Assembly: GCF_028463985.1 (NCBI RefSeq) | Contig: NZ_CP116766.1 | Span: 806,001 to 870,000 of the forward strand | Origin: Neisseria lisongii | GTDB taxonomy: Bacteria > Pseudomonadota > Gammaproteobacteria > Burkholderiales > Neisseriaceae | DNA: 64,000 nt | Direction of reading: 5' to 3' | Part shown: one piece after another, positions 1 to 8,219 of the stretch | Layout of the letters: the number at the start of each line of letters is the position of its first letter | Numbering within the stretch: position 1 is the stretch's first letter | Notes under the pieces: model-generated | The model's input: only the letters and a program-made list of their open reading frames with translations | Told to the model about the DNA's origin: nothing | Database searches by the model: none | Position numbers and translations under genes: made by a program

Positions 1-670
1 GGCCGTTGCGTTCGACTACTTCCCGTTGGTGGGTGTAGTAAATCGGCGGCAGGGCGAGTTGTTCTCGGGCGATGTATTGCCAGATGTCGAGTTCCGTCCA
101 GTTGGAAATCGGGAAGACACGCATATTTTCGCCGGGGAACAGGCGGGTGTTGTAGAGCGACCATAATTCGGGGCGCTGGTTTTTCGGGTCCCATTGGCCG
201 AATTCGTCGCGGAACGAGAAAATCCGCTCTTTGGCACGGGCTTTTTCTTCATCTCGGCGTGCGCCGCCCATCAGTGCGTCAAACCCTTGTTCTTCAATGG
301 TTTCTACCAAAGTAACGGCTTGAGCGGCATTGCGGGAATCGGTTTCCCGACGCAAAACGACCGTGCCTTTTTTGATGGAGTCTTCCACGCTTCCGACCAC
401 CAGCTGCACGCCGGTGCGGGCAACAGTTTCATCACGGAACTGAATCACTTCGGGGTAATTGTGTCCGGTATCGACGTGCAGCAGCTTGAACGGCAGTTTC
501 AGCGGACGGCCTTCCAACTGAAAGGCTTTAACCGCCAGCGCCAGCAGCACAACCGAATCTTTACCGCCGGAAAACAGCAGCGCCGGATTTTTCGCTTCGG
601 CAATCACTTCACGGATAATGTGGATAGACTCGGCTTCCAGCCAGTTGAGATGGTGGTTTTGGATAGACAT
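1..670 (-). CDS. cysD: Sulfate adenylyltransferase subunit 2 (CysD), 5' part only
   Basis: The small subunit of ATP sulfurylase makes adenosine 5'-phosphosulfate from sulfate and ATP together with the GTPase CysN, the first step of assimilatory sulfate reduction in the cytoplasm. The minus strand reads from an ATG at 670 to the left edge without a stop, giving about 223 residues of a family usually near 300. The PP-loop (LFSGGKDSVV) and the HVDTGHNYPE segment typical of CysD are visible, followed by the GARRDEEKARAKERIFSFR stretch. The C-terminal third and any cysN lie outside the window. The gene is preceded by 245 bp containing a single uptake sequence at about 719 and an inverted pair at 805-836. 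Confidence 0.93.
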   Translation of the reverse strand, partial: MSIQNHHLNWLEAESIHIIREVIAEAKNPALLFSGGKDSVVLLALAVKAFQLEGRPLKLPFKLLHVDTGHNYPEVIQFRDETVARTGVQLVVGSVEDSIKKGTVVLRRETDSRNAAQAVTLVETIEEQGFDALMGGARRDEEKARAKERIFSFRDEFGQWDPKNQRPELWSLYNTRLFPGENMRVFPISNWTELDIWQYIAREQLALPPIYYTHQREVVERNG

Positions 671-804
671 GGTATTCGGCTCTTTAGTGGAATAAGAAAT
701 GGCATTACTGTAATCATGCCGTCTGAAAAAGGGAAAGAATGGTTTGTTTGTTAGAAAGATGATTTTGTTATATCGGTTTATTTCCGGTTGAAAAAATGCT
801 TTTG

Positions 805-836
805 ATGCCGTCTGAAAATGGGTTTTCAGACGGCAT
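805..836. terminator. Inverted uptake-sequence hairpin
   Basis: A 14-bp perfect stem made from two inverted DUS copies (ATGCCGTCTGAAAA and its complement) with a four-base loop. It lies between the IS110 element and cysD, so it can end transcription leaving the transposase. No gene is seen in the rest of 671-915. Confidence 0.7.
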
Positions 837-915
837 TATCGGTGATATCGTGAATTAACCTAATAATCCATACAGTTTTTAAACAAGGCGTAGATACTAT
901 AAGCCCCCCAACAAA

Positions 916-1926
916 TCAAGCCTTATCCAGACACATTTTCGCATAGCGTTCTTCGTTAAAGGGTTGTTGGTACTTCAATACAGATTGGGCAATGGTTACG
1001 AGTTTACGCATCAGAGCCACAATCACGGCTTTTTTCGCCAGTTTATTACGCTCCAGCAAGCGTTGGACAAACGAGCTGTAAATACTGTCCTTATATTTGC
1101 CAAAGCAAAACGACACGGCCGGCATATAGAGTATCTTCCTCAAATCACTCTGTCCGATACGGGAGATACCGACCCGCTTATCTACACTCGTTCCCGATTG
1201 TCTGACCATCGGGGTCAGTCCGGCATAGGTCGCAGCAGCCCTTCCGTTTTTAAACCGAGTGCCGTCGCCCAGTATGGCGAGCAGCCAACAGGCTGTGGTT
1301 TTGCCGATGGCGGGAATACTGCTCAACAGACGATGGTTGTGTTTCAACTGATCGTCCTGTTTCACCAACTGATGAATATGCGTTTCAACGGTTTTGACTT
1401 CGCACTCAAGAAAAGCAATCAGACGTTCGGACGAAGCCATTGCATACTCGTCCAACAGCATCTGCAGCCGGACTTTTTCTTTGGTCAGCGCTGTTTTTAA
1501 ATGTTCGAGATGACGAAGTTGGCGCAATAAGGCTTTTTCGTTATTGCCCTTCGGTTGCCACAGGTCAAACTCATGAACATAGCTTTCGGCTAAGCGGGCA
1601 AGTAATTTGGCATCCGCTTTGTCGGTTTTGGAACGTAAGTTCAAACCTTTGGCAAAGTTGGCGGCACATTTGGGATTAATCACGACTACCGAATGTCCGG
1701 CCGCATATAAGTATTCGCACAACCTTTCGTGATAGACGTTTGTCGCTTCCATCACGATATAGAGCGGCTTATCCGAAAAGCTGTTCAGCCATTCGCTCAA
1801 AGCAGCAAAACCTTGCGGATGGTTCTCAAACTGGTGGTGTTGATACACTTTTGCGGATTTTTTAACCGCAACATCGAACTTTAACTTGGCAATATCGATG
1901 CCGATAAAATAAAATGGGGTGTCCAT
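916..1926 (-). CDS. IS110-family (Piv-like) DEDD transposase
   Basis: Recombinase of the IS110 family, related to the Piv pilin-gene invertase; neisserial Piv-like genes are known. The N-terminal DEDD domain shows GIDIAKLKFDV (first Asp), VMEATNVYHE (Glu) and SKTDKADAKLLA (last two Asp). The C-terminal Transposase_20 domain contains IPAIGKTTACWLLA, AATYAGLTP and the serine-bearing RQSG motif, so both halves look intact (336 aa). I chose the ATG at 1926 because TTAGGAG sits just upstream and the protein then begins MDTPFYFIGID; an ATG at 1929 and a longer form from 1965 are possible. No simple terminal inverted repeats are visible, as expected for this family. Confidence 0.9.
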   Translation of the reverse strand: MDTPFYFIGIDIAKLKFDVAVKKSAKVYQHHQFENHPQGFAALSEWLNSFSDKPLYIVMEATNVYHERLCEYLYAAGHSVVVINPKCAANFAKGLNLRSKTDKADAKLLARLAESYVHEFDLWQPKGNNEKALLRQLRHLEHLKTALTKEKVRLQMLLDEYAMASSERLIAFLECEVKTVETHIHQLVKQDDQLKHNHRLLSSIPAIGKTTACWLLAILGDGTRFKNGRAAATYAGLTPMVRQSGTSVDKRVGISRIGQSDLRKILYMPAVSFCFGKYKDSIYSSFVQRLLERNKLAKKAVIVALMRKLVTIAQSVLKYQQPFNEERYAKMCLDKA

Positions 1927-1965
1927 CATGCTCCTAACCTTGTGAATGCAGACTATGCACAGCAT

Positions 1966-2110
1966 GTCTATGATACTATTCGGGGTGTTTGGACATTGAA
2001 AACAGGCTTTTATCTACGTCGCGGGCTTTGAAGCCCAAGGTTGGCGTACAACTCTGTTTTCAATCCCGCCCCTGATAGCTGCTTCTGTCGGGGGCTTTTT
2101 ATTTTATCTT
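1966..2110 (-). ncRNA. Structured non-coding region upstream of the IS110 recombinase; candidate bridge RNA
   Basis: The non-coding region directly upstream of the recombinase contains a perfect 11-bp inverted repeat, ATTGAAAACAG at 1995-2005 and its complement at 2054-2064. Inside it is a second hairpin, GGGCTT/AAGCCC at 2023-2036. IS110-group elements are known to encode a structured bridge RNA between the left end and the recombinase gene. Position and nested folding fit that role; the assignment is inference and the RNA ends are not defined. Confidence 0.35.
2068..2104 (+). terminator. GC-rich hairpin with T-run
   Basis: GCCCCTGA and TCGGGGGC pair across a short loop and are followed by TTTTTATTTT on the plus strand. 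It looks like a Rho-independent terminator at the outer edge of the IS110-associated region. No plus-strand gene precedes it, so it may end a transcript that crosses the element. Confidence 0.5.
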
Positions 2111-2455
2111 GTGGGTGGTGTTTCTTATACAAGGTTGGGTCGAGACCCAACATGATTTAAAACATAAGATTTTGTTGGGTTACGCTCGTGCCTCGCTAAT
2201 CACAACCTACGCCTGCTTCTGTACAAGCCAGTAAGCTAATGCCACCTGCACACTGTCCCCCGTCCCGCTGGCGGGAAGGGGTTAGGGGGAAGGGTGGCTC
2301 GCTGCGGTGTCATATTTTTTTAGGTTAATTAACTATATATTTCCGAAAACAGACTGTTTTAAAAAAAGAAAAACCGATTTCTTTGTCGTTTTTCCCCATA
2401 TTCGTTTTCCTGCTTGATTTTCTCAAAAAATCGGTTAAAATCCGCTTCTTGAAAA
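2105..2455. other. Intergenic stretch without a gene
   Basis: About 350 bp with no credible ORF. It contains the dispersed repeat at 2250-2325 and becomes A+T-rich after 2315, leading into the promoter region of the metal ABC operon. Nothing else is recognised. Confidence 0.5.
2250..2325. repeat. Dispersed intergenic repeat, copy 1
   Basis: The complement of this stretch matches 26104-26160 closely, including GCAGCGAGCCACCCTT and the TATGA segment next to an A/T run. The two copies are in opposite orientation in unrelated intergenic regions. It is not a Correia element or a DUS pair. Confidence 0.5.
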
Positions 2456-2474
2456 GATAATGATTTTTATTTAT
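2456..2474 (+). promoter_or_regulatory. Candidate Fur box upstream of the metal ABC operon
   Basis: GATAATGATTTTTATTTAT matches the 19-bp Fur consensus GATAATGATAATCATTATC at 13 of 19 positions, with a perfect first half-site. It lies about 55 bp before the first ATG of the operon in an A+T-rich promoter region. Iron repression is inferred. Confidence 0.5.
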
Positions 2475-2527
2475 TAATGTATTATCTGTTCAAAAAGACA
2501 TTTTTATTTTAATAAAAGGATTTTTTT

Positions 2528-3634
2528 ATGCTGAAACCAAACAAACTTTTAGTGGCTTCTATCTTGCTGGCTGCTGCGCCGCTGCTTTATGCCAAGCCGG
2601 TTCAGGTTACGGATATTTTAAACCGCAAGGTAACGGTGGATTTGCCGGCCAAGCGGGTGGTGTTGGGCTTTTATTATCAGGACTATATGGCGGTCGGCGG
2701 TAATAAGGCGCTGGATAATGTGGTCGGTTTTTCTAAAAAAGTGTGGTCGGGCTGGGCGCCGGCAAGCTGGGAATTGTTCAGCAAGGCTGTGCCGAAGTTG
2801 AATCAGCTTGCGGACATCGGCGAAGTGGAAGAAGGGACTTTCTCGGTAGAAAAAGTATTGTCGCTGAATCCTGATTTGCTGGTGTTGGCGGATTGGCAAT
2901 ATAAGGCGCTGGGTTCGGATTTGGACAAGATTACCAAAGCCGGTATTCCGGTTGTGGTGTTGGACTACAATGCGCAAACTTTGGCCAAGCATGTACGTTC
3001 TACCGAGATTTTGGGCCAACTGACCGGCCAGCCGCAGCGTGCGAAACAGATTTCGGGCGAATATCAAAAAGCGGTGCAGCAGATTCAGCAGCGGGTGCGT
3101 ACTGCAAAACAGCCTAAGCCGAAAGTGTATGCGGAATTCGGTCGCGGCGGTCCGAACGATCAGGGCGTAACCTTTTATTCGAGCATGTGGGGTTCGATGA
3201 TTAATCTGGTGGGTGCGCAGAATATTGCACCGAGTTCGATAGGCGCTTGGGGTGCATTGAGTGCGGAACAAGTGCTGGCAACCAAACCGGATACCGTGAT
3301 TATCACCGGCCGTGAAACCGAGTTGAAGAAAAATCAGGAAGGCATGGTGATGGGCTTCAATATCACGCCGTCTGAAGCGCAACGCCGTTTGGCGGGCTTT
3401 ACCAAACGTGCCGGTTGGTCGGCATTGCCGGCGGTGAAAAACCAACGGGTCTTCGGTGCATATCACGCCAATTCCCGTTCGATGTCGGACGTGGCTTCGG
3501 TGCAGTTTGTCGCAAAAGCGGCCTATCCTGAATTATTTAAGGATTTGAACCCGACCAAAACCTATACCGATTTCTACCGTAAATACTTGCCGGTTGTGCC
3601 GAGCGGTACATTCTATATCCAACTGGCGAAATAA
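2528..3634 (+). CDS. Periplasmic substrate-binding protein of a metal-chelate (FecCD-type) ABC importer
   Basis: A 368-residue class III (TroA/BtuF-fold) binding protein. It has a signal peptide of about 22 residues (LLVASILLAAAPLLYA) and then VTDILNRKVTVDLPAKRVV, the usual start of the periplasmic binding fold. LSLNPDLLVLADWQYKAL and LATKPDTVIITGRETE are the paired segments found in siderophore and haem binding proteins. There is no lipobox cysteine, so it should be soluble in the periplasm. It is followed 18 bp later by the permease and then the ATPase. An AAAAGGA ribosome site lies 8 bp before the ATG. Iron-siderophore is the likely substrate given the candidate Fur box, but haem, molybdate or a copper chelate cannot be excluded. 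Confidence 0.82.
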   Translation: MLKPNKLLVASILLAAAPLLYAKPVQVTDILNRKVTVDLPAKRVVLGFYYQDYMAVGGNKALDNVVGFSKKVWSGWAPASWELFSKAVPKLNQLADIGEVEEGTFSVEKVLSLNPDLLVLADWQYKALGSDLDKITKAGIPVVVLDYNAQTLAKHVRSTEILGQLTGQPQRAKQISGEYQKAVQQIQQRVRTAKQPKPKVYAEFGRGGPNDQGVTFYSSMWGSMINLVGAQNIAPSSIGAWGALSAEQVLATKPDTVIITGRETELKKNQEGMVMGFNITPSEAQRRLAGFTKRAGWSALPAVKNQRVFGAYHANSRSMSDVASVQFVAKAAYPELFKDLNPTKTYTDFYRKYLPVVPSGTFYIQLAK

Positions 3635-3651
3635 GGTCGGGCGGTTCGGAT

Positions 3652-4692
3652 ATGGAAAACGCTTTGAACCGCGACAACATTATCCGTCAACAGCGTTTGC
3701 TGGAACGTAAACGCTGTTTGATTTTATTGTTGTTTGCTTTGGCCGGTCTGACCGGTCTGGTGTTTGATATTGTTACCGGCCCGTCTATGTTGCCGGTGTC
3801 GGAAGTGGTGAAATCGCTGTTGGGCATGGAAGTGGCGGACGAGATGACGCACACGATTGTGTTCGAATTGCGTTTGCCGATTGCGCTGATGGCGCTGGCG
3901 GTGGGGGCGACTTTGGGCGTAGGCGGGGCGGAAATTCAAACGCTGTTGAATAATCCGATGGCAAGCCCGTACACTTTGGGTTTGGCAGCGGCGGCCGGTT
4001 TCGGCGCTTCGGTGGTGATTGCCTTCGGCAGCTTTGGTTTGCCGCTGCAATATGCCGTACCGATCGGCGCATTTTTAATGACCATGCTGGCGGCGGCGGT
4101 ATTGTTTGCATTTGCTTCGGCACGCCGTTTCACTTCGGCAACGCTGGTGCTGGTCGGCATTGCCCTGCTGTTTATCTTCCAATCGCTGCTGTCGCTGGTG
4201 CAGTTTATCTCAGCACCGGAAATTTCGCAGCAGATTCTGTTTTGGCTGTTCGGCAATCTGAACAAGGCAACTTGGGAACATTTGGCGGTGTTGTGCATCG
4301 TCAGCGCCTTTTGCCTGACCCTGCTGCTGAAAGACAGTTGGAAACTGACTGCTCTGCGTTTGGGCGAAGAGCGGGCGGCAAGTCTGGGCATCAATTTGGT
4401 GGCGCTGCGCTTTAAAACGCTGGTGTTGGTGGCAATGATGACGGCGACCGCCATCAGTTTTGTCGGCATTATCGGCTTTATCGGTCTGGTTGCGCCGCAC
4501 ATCGCCCGTATGCTCTTGGGAGAAGACCAACGCTTTTTCCTACCCGGCGCAATGTTGATGGGCGCAGCATTTTTATCGCTTTCATCAGTATTGTCCAAAG
4601 TGATTATTCCGGGGGCGCTGTTTCCGGTGGGGATTGTAACCTCGTTTGTCGGCGTACCGTTTTTCTTCTGGATTATTTGGAGTAAACGCTGA
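3652..4692 (+). CDS. FecCD-family ABC transporter permease
   Basis: Inner-membrane permease of 346 residues with about nine or ten hydrophobic segments. It carries the FecCD signature sequences LRLPIALMALAVGATLGVGGAEIQ, MASPYTLGLAAAAGFGA and SFVGIIGFIGLVAPHIARMLLGED, the last being the coupling region that contacts the ATPase. One permease gene is present, so the transporter should use a homodimer, as BtuC does. The stop codon overlaps the ATPase start (TGATGG), which indicates translational coupling in the operon. Confidence 0.9.
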   Translation: MENALNRDNIIRQQRLLERKRCLILLLFALAGLTGLVFDIVTGPSMLPVSEVVKSLLGMEVADEMTHTIVFELRLPIALMALAVGATLGVGGAEIQTLLNNPMASPYTLGLAAAAGFGASVVIAFGSFGLPLQYAVPIGAFLMTMLAAAVLFAFASARRFTSATLVLVGIALLFIFQSLLSLVQFISAPEISQQILFWLFGNLNKATWEHLAVLCIVSAFCLTLLLKDSWKLTALRLGEERAASLGINLVALRFKTLVLVAMMTATAISFVGIIGFIGLVAPHIARMLLGEDQRFFLPGAMLMGAAFLSLSSVLSKVIIPGALFPVGIVTSFVGVPFFFWIIWSKR

Positions 4693-5477
4693 TGGATACG
4701 CTGTATATCAACGACTTAACCGTCCGTCGGGGCAGCCTGACGGTTTCAGACGGCATCAGTCTGGCGTTTGAAGCGGGCAAGGTTTACACCGTGCTGGGGC
4801 CGAACGGCACCGGCAAATCTTCGCTGATTAAAACCGTTTTCGGCGAATTGCCGTATCAGGGCGAAATCCGCTTTAATCAGGAAACACTGAGCCGCAGCCG
4901 TTTGGCAGACTGGCGGCAGCGTATCGGCTATATGCCGCAAGACAGCCATGTCGAAGCTGCGCTGACCGCTTTGGAAGTGGTGCTGCTCGGGCAGATGGAC
5001 GCACTGCATATGCACGTCGGCGACACGCTGCTGCAGGAAGCCGCCGATTTAATGGCGCAGCTCAATATCGGCCATCTGGCGCACCGCCCGATTACCGGTT
5101 TGAGCGGCGGGCAGAGGCAACTGGTGATGTTTGCCCAAGTATTGATGCGCAAACCGAAAATCCTGTTGCTGGACGAACCGGTCAGCGCCTTGGATATGCA
5201 CCACCAGCTCAACCTGCTCGAACAAGTGTGCCGCTATACCCGTAACCACAATTTAATCACCATGATGGTGTTGCACGATTTGAGCTTGGCAGGCCAGTTT
5301 TCAGACGGCCTGATCATGCTCGGCAACGGCAAAGTGCAGGCGCAGGGCGATGCACAAACGGTTTTGCAGGCAGACTTAATCAGCCGCCTGTATCAAATCG
5401 AAGTCGAACTGCTGCAATGCAGCCAAGGCTTGCCGGTTGTCCGCCCGCAACGCCGGAAAACCGAATCATCATCATAA
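4692..5477 (+). CDS. ABC transporter ATP-binding protein for metal-chelate uptake
   Basis: A 261-residue cytoplasmic ATPase of the FecE/BtuD type. Walker A is GPNGTGKSS, the Q-loop region is GYMPQDS, the signature is LSGGQRQ, and Walker B is ILLLDEPVSALD followed by the switch histidine in MMVLHDLSLA. An uptake-sequence core lies inside the coding region near 5305. It overlaps the permease by one base and is followed 9 bp later by the cupredoxin gene, so the five genes from 2528 to 6751 look like one transcript. Confidence 0.92.
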   Translation: MDTLYINDLTVRRGSLTVSDGISLAFEAGKVYTVLGPNGTGKSSLIKTVFGELPYQGEIRFNQETLSRSRLADWRQRIGYMPQDSHVEAALTALEVVLLGQMDALHMHVGDTLLQEAADLMAQLNIGHLAHRPITGLSGGQRQLVMFAQVLMRKPKILLLDEPVSALDMHHQLNLLEQVCRYTRNHNLITMMVLHDLSLAGQFSDGLIMLGNGKVQAQGDAQTVLQADLISRLYQIEVELLQCSQGLPVVRPQRRKTESSS

Positions 5478-5486
5478 GGAAACCAA

Positions 5487-5918
5487 ATGAAATACCTACT
5501 CGCCGCCCTGATGATGGGCGCTTCGCTGGCCGCATCGGCCGCCAACCACGAAATCAAAATGCTGAATGCCGGCAAAGACGGCACCATGGTGTTCGAGCCG
5601 GGCGTGCTGAAAGCCGCTCCCGGCGATACCGTAACCTTTAAAGCCGCTTCCGCCGGACATTTCGTACAAAGCAAAGCCGTACCGAACGGGGCGAAAGACT
5701 TCACTTCCGAAGAAGACGAAAATTTCACCGTCAAACTGGATAAAGAAGGCGTGTACGTCTATATCTGTCCGCCGCACCGCACCATGAATATGGCGGGCAT
5801 TATCCAAGTCGGCAAAGCCGTGAACCGAGCGGAAGCGGAAGCCGCCGTTGCCGAGCTTGAAAAACGGGCAACCGTCAATCAAGGCCGTCTGAAAACCTAT
5901 CTGCAACAAATCAAATAA
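5487..5918 (+). CDS. Pseudoazurin-like type 1 copper protein
   Basis: A 143-residue periplasmic cupredoxin with a signal peptide ending at ASA. The type 1 copper ligands are visible: a histidine in GHFVQS and then YICPPHRTMNM, giving Cys, His at +3 and Met at +8, the spacing found in pseudoazurin. VLKAAPGDTVTFKA is the characteristic first strand pair. A C-terminal extension of about 25 residues (AEAEAAVAELEKRATV) follows the copper domain. Such proteins shuttle electrons in the periplasm, for example to nitrite or nitrous oxide reductase. Here it sits inside a metal-uptake operon, so it may serve metal reduction or copper handling; that role is inference. Confidence 0.85.
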   Translation: MKYLLAALMMGASLAASAANHEIKMLNAGKDGTMVFEPGVLKAAPGDTVTFKAASAGHFVQSKAVPNGAKDFTSEEDENFTVKLDKEGVYVYICPPHRTMNMAGIIQVGKAVNRAEAEAAVAELEKRATVNQGRLKTYLQQIK

Positions 5919-6751
5919 TGCTGACCATTACCACCTGTTGCCAATATCCCGAACCGCCTGCAACCCTGATTGCCGTACAACAGCGTTTGCAGGCACTCGG
6001 CATCGACACCGCATTCGACACTTGGCAAAACCGCCCGCAAAGCCCGTATCTGCTCCCTTTGTGCGCATGGGATTACAGTGAGCAGCCGGAGGCTTTCCGC
6101 CATTGGTTGTACGCAGCACAGGCAGCGGGCAGCCGTTTTGCCAATGCGCCCGATTTGATGATGTGGAACAGCGACAAACGCTATCTCTGCGATTTGGCGG
6201 CACAAGGCGTTGATGTGATTCCCAGTCTGTATCTCGAACACGCCGATCGGGAAAACCTTGCCCGCATCATGCGGCAAAATGCTTGGCAGCAGGCGGTTAT
6301 CAAACCCGCAGTCGGGCAGAGCGGCAAACAGGTGCAGAAAATCAGCCCTGCGCACATGCCCGCAGACTGTTCCGCCTACCGCAACGGCATGATGATTCAG
6401 CCCTATATCGCCGAAACCGCCGGCGGCGGCGAAATCTGCATGGTATTTTTTCAGGGGCAATACAGTCATGCCGTCCGCCGCCAGCCGCCGCAGGGCGAAT
6501 GGCGGGCCAACTCCGCTTACGGTGTCGCCATTTTGCCGTATCAACCGGCAGAACACATCATCGCCGCCGCCCAAGCCGTTGTGCAGAAATTACCCGAATT
6601 GCCGCTCTACGCCCGAGTGGACGGCACATTAATCGGGCAAAACCTGCTGCTGAACGAATTGGAATTGATCGAACCGAGCCTGTATCTCGACCAAGCTGCA
6701 GGCGCAGTCGAACGCTTTGTTCAGGCAGTGGCGGAATGGGTAGCACGTTAA
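5918..6751 (+). CDS. ATP-grasp domain protein
   Basis: A 277-residue cytoplasmic protein whose start overlaps the cupredoxin stop by one base (TAATG). It has the layout of a glutathione-synthetase-like ATP-grasp enzyme: an N-terminal pre-ATP domain, QAVIKPAVGQSGKQV as the nucleotide-binding segment, MMIQPYIAETAGGGEICMVFF, and LYARVDGTLIGQNLLLNELELIEPSLYL with the metal-binding acidic residues near the C-terminus. ATP-grasp enzymes join a carboxylate to an amine or thiol through an acyl phosphate. The substrate is unknown. Its place in a metal-chelate uptake operon would fit peptide or metallophore metabolism, but this is speculation. Confidence 0.8.
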   Translation: MLTITTCCQYPEPPATLIAVQQRLQALGIDTAFDTWQNRPQSPYLLPLCAWDYSEQPEAFRHWLYAAQAAGSRFANAPDLMMWNSDKRYLCDLAAQGVDVIPSLYLEHADRENLARIMRQNAWQQAVIKPAVGQSGKQVQKISPAHMPADCSAYRNGMMIQPYIAETAGGGEICMVFFQGQYSHAVRRQPPQGEWRANSAYGVAILPYQPAEHIIAAAQAVVQKLPELPLYARVDGTLIGQNLLLNELELIEPSLYLDQAAGAVERFVQAVAEWVAR

Positions 6752-6763
6752 ATCGGTATATAA

Positions 6764-6791
6764 GCCGTCTGAAAACCGATTTTCAGACGGC
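6764..6791 (+). terminator. DUS hairpin ending the metal ABC operon
   Basis: Inverted DUS copies form a 12-bp stem (GCCGTCTGAAAA and complement) 13 bp after the ATP-grasp stop codon. Confidence 0.75.
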
Positions 6792-6999
6792 ATTCTTTCA
6801 TGAAAAAACGGCTAAAGTGAACTCACGATAAATTTCTTTAAAAACAAAGCGGTTAATAATCTATGTTGTTTGGTTTACAAAACTTACCGCAAATGGGATT
6901 TATTTTTAAATTAACTGTCGATAAAATGCCCCGCAATCCGCTGCACAAAGGTTCGCCTGCGGCGGGAAACCAAGGTTAAATTTCAAAAAGGATTGAAGA

Positions 7000-7368
7000 A
7001 TGAAACTGTTATCCGCCATTGTGTTGTCTTCTCTGGTTGCCGTAAGCGGTACAGCCGCAGCAGCGCAAAAAACAGCCAACACCAAATCTGTGCAATACAG
7101 TTGCCAGCAGGGTAAAAAAGTCAAAGTAACTTATGCGTTCAACAAACAAGGCTTGCCGACTTATGCTTCTGCGTATGTAAACGGCAAAGTACGCACCATG
7201 CCGATCAACCTGAACCACTCCAATTCAGTGGATACCATCTTCGGTCAGGAAGATTCCTACATGCTGAACAGCAACTATCTGGACAGCAAAAACTACCGCA
7301 AATCTTCCATTATGATTACTGCGCCGGACAACCAGATTGTGTATAAAGGCTGTTCAGCCCGAGGTTAA
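7000..7368 (+). CDS. Adhesin complex protein (ACP), MliC/PliC-like lysozyme inhibitor
   Basis: A 122-residue exported protein that I recognise as the neisserial adhesin complex protein, a small surface protein known for adhesion and for inhibiting C-type lysozyme. The signal peptide MKLLSAIVLSSLVAVSGTAAAA is followed by VQYSCQQGKKVKVTYAFNKQGL, then MPINLNHSNSVDT and SIMITAPDNQIVYKGCS. Two cysteines, one near each end of the mature domain, can form the single disulfide of the family. It is monocistronic: 248 bp separate it from the upstream operon and a DUS terminator follows. The ribosome site AAAGGA lies about 8 bp before the ATG. Confidence 0.88.
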   Translation: MKLLSAIVLSSLVAVSGTAAAAQKTANTKSVQYSCQQGKKVKVTYAFNKQGLPTYASAYVNGKVRTMPINLNHSNSVDTIFGQEDSYMLNSNYLDSKNYRKSSIMITAPDNQIVYKGCSARG

Positions 7369-7388
7369 TAGCAATTGTTCCGATTCAG

Positions 7389-7416
7389 GCCGTCTGAAAA
7401 GCGATTTTCAGACGGC
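7389..7416 (+). terminator. DUS hairpin after the adhesin complex protein gene
   Basis: Perfect 12-bp inverted DUS stem with a four-base loop, 20 bp after the stop codon. Confidence 0.75.
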
Positions 7417-7489
7417 TTCTGCTTTTGGGCGGCTTTTTCCGTTATAATTCCGCATTGCCCGCTGCGGGCGTTTTCTAAAAGTAAGCACC

Positions 7490-8209
7490 ATGACGCAACG
7501 CCAAATTATTCTCGATACCGAAACCACAGGCCTGTATGCCGACAACGGCGACCGGCTGGTGGAATTTGCCGGTTTGGAAATGATCAACCGCCAAATGACC
7601 GACCAAACCCTGCATTTATACGTCCACCCCGAACGGGATATGCCCGAAGAAGCGGCAAAAGTCCACGGCCTGACGATTGAAGTATTGGAAGCCAAAAATG
7701 CGCCGCCGTTTGCCGAAGTCGGGCAGCAGATTGCCGATTTTCTGCGGGGGGCGGAACTGATTATTCACAATGCCAAATTCGATGTCGGCTTTCTGGATAT
7801 GGAATTCGAGCGTATGGGCTTGCCGAGTATCGAAGATTTGGGCTGCAAAGTAACCGATACGCTGACAATGGCACGGGAAATGTTCCCTGGGCAGAAAGCC
7901 AGTTTGGACGCATTGTGCAACCGGTTTTCAGTCGATAGAAGCAAACGGGTGTTTCACGGCGCACTAATTGACTGCGAACTGTTGGGCGAAGTCTATCTGG
8001 CGATGACCCGCCGGCAATTCGACCTGATGGGCGGGGCGCAGAGCGAAGACGAGCAGGCGGGCAAACCGCAGGCAGTGGCAGAAACCGTGCGCACAGGCCG
8101 TCTGAAAGTGATTGCCGCTTCCGCCGAAGAATTGGCGGCACACGAACAATATCTTGATGAGCTGGGTGAAGGCTGCGTATGGCGTGCCGCAGCGAAAACG
8201 CAGGCATAA
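7490..8209 (+). CDS. dnaQ: DNA polymerase III epsilon subunit (proofreading exonuclease)
   Basis: The 3'-5' exonuclease that corrects errors of the replicative polymerase. The protein has 239 residues. ExoI motif is IILDTETTGL (Asp9, Glu11), ExoII lies in IIHNAKFDVGFLDMEF, and the ExoIII region is HGALIDCELLGEVYL with its Asp and preceding His. The C-terminal segment after residue 185 would bind the alpha subunit. It is followed 10 bp later by ispD and shares its orientation. Confidence 0.93.
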   Translation: MTQRQIILDTETTGLYADNGDRLVEFAGLEMINRQMTDQTLHLYVHPERDMPEEAAKVHGLTIEVLEAKNAPPFAEVGQQIADFLRGAELIIHNAKFDVGFLDMEFERMGLPSIEDLGCKVTDTLTMAREMFPGQKASLDALCNRFSVDRSKRVFHGALIDCELLGEVYLAMTRRQFDLMGGAQSEDEQAGKPQAVAETVRTGRLKVIAASAEELAAHEQYLDELGEGCVWRAAAKTQA

Positions 8210-8219
8210 AGGGCGGCAT

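Noticed and set aside
8112..8219. N-terminal extension of IspD
   Set aside because: It would overlap the end of dnaQ and precede the normal IPAAGSG start; the ATG at 8220 fits the family length.
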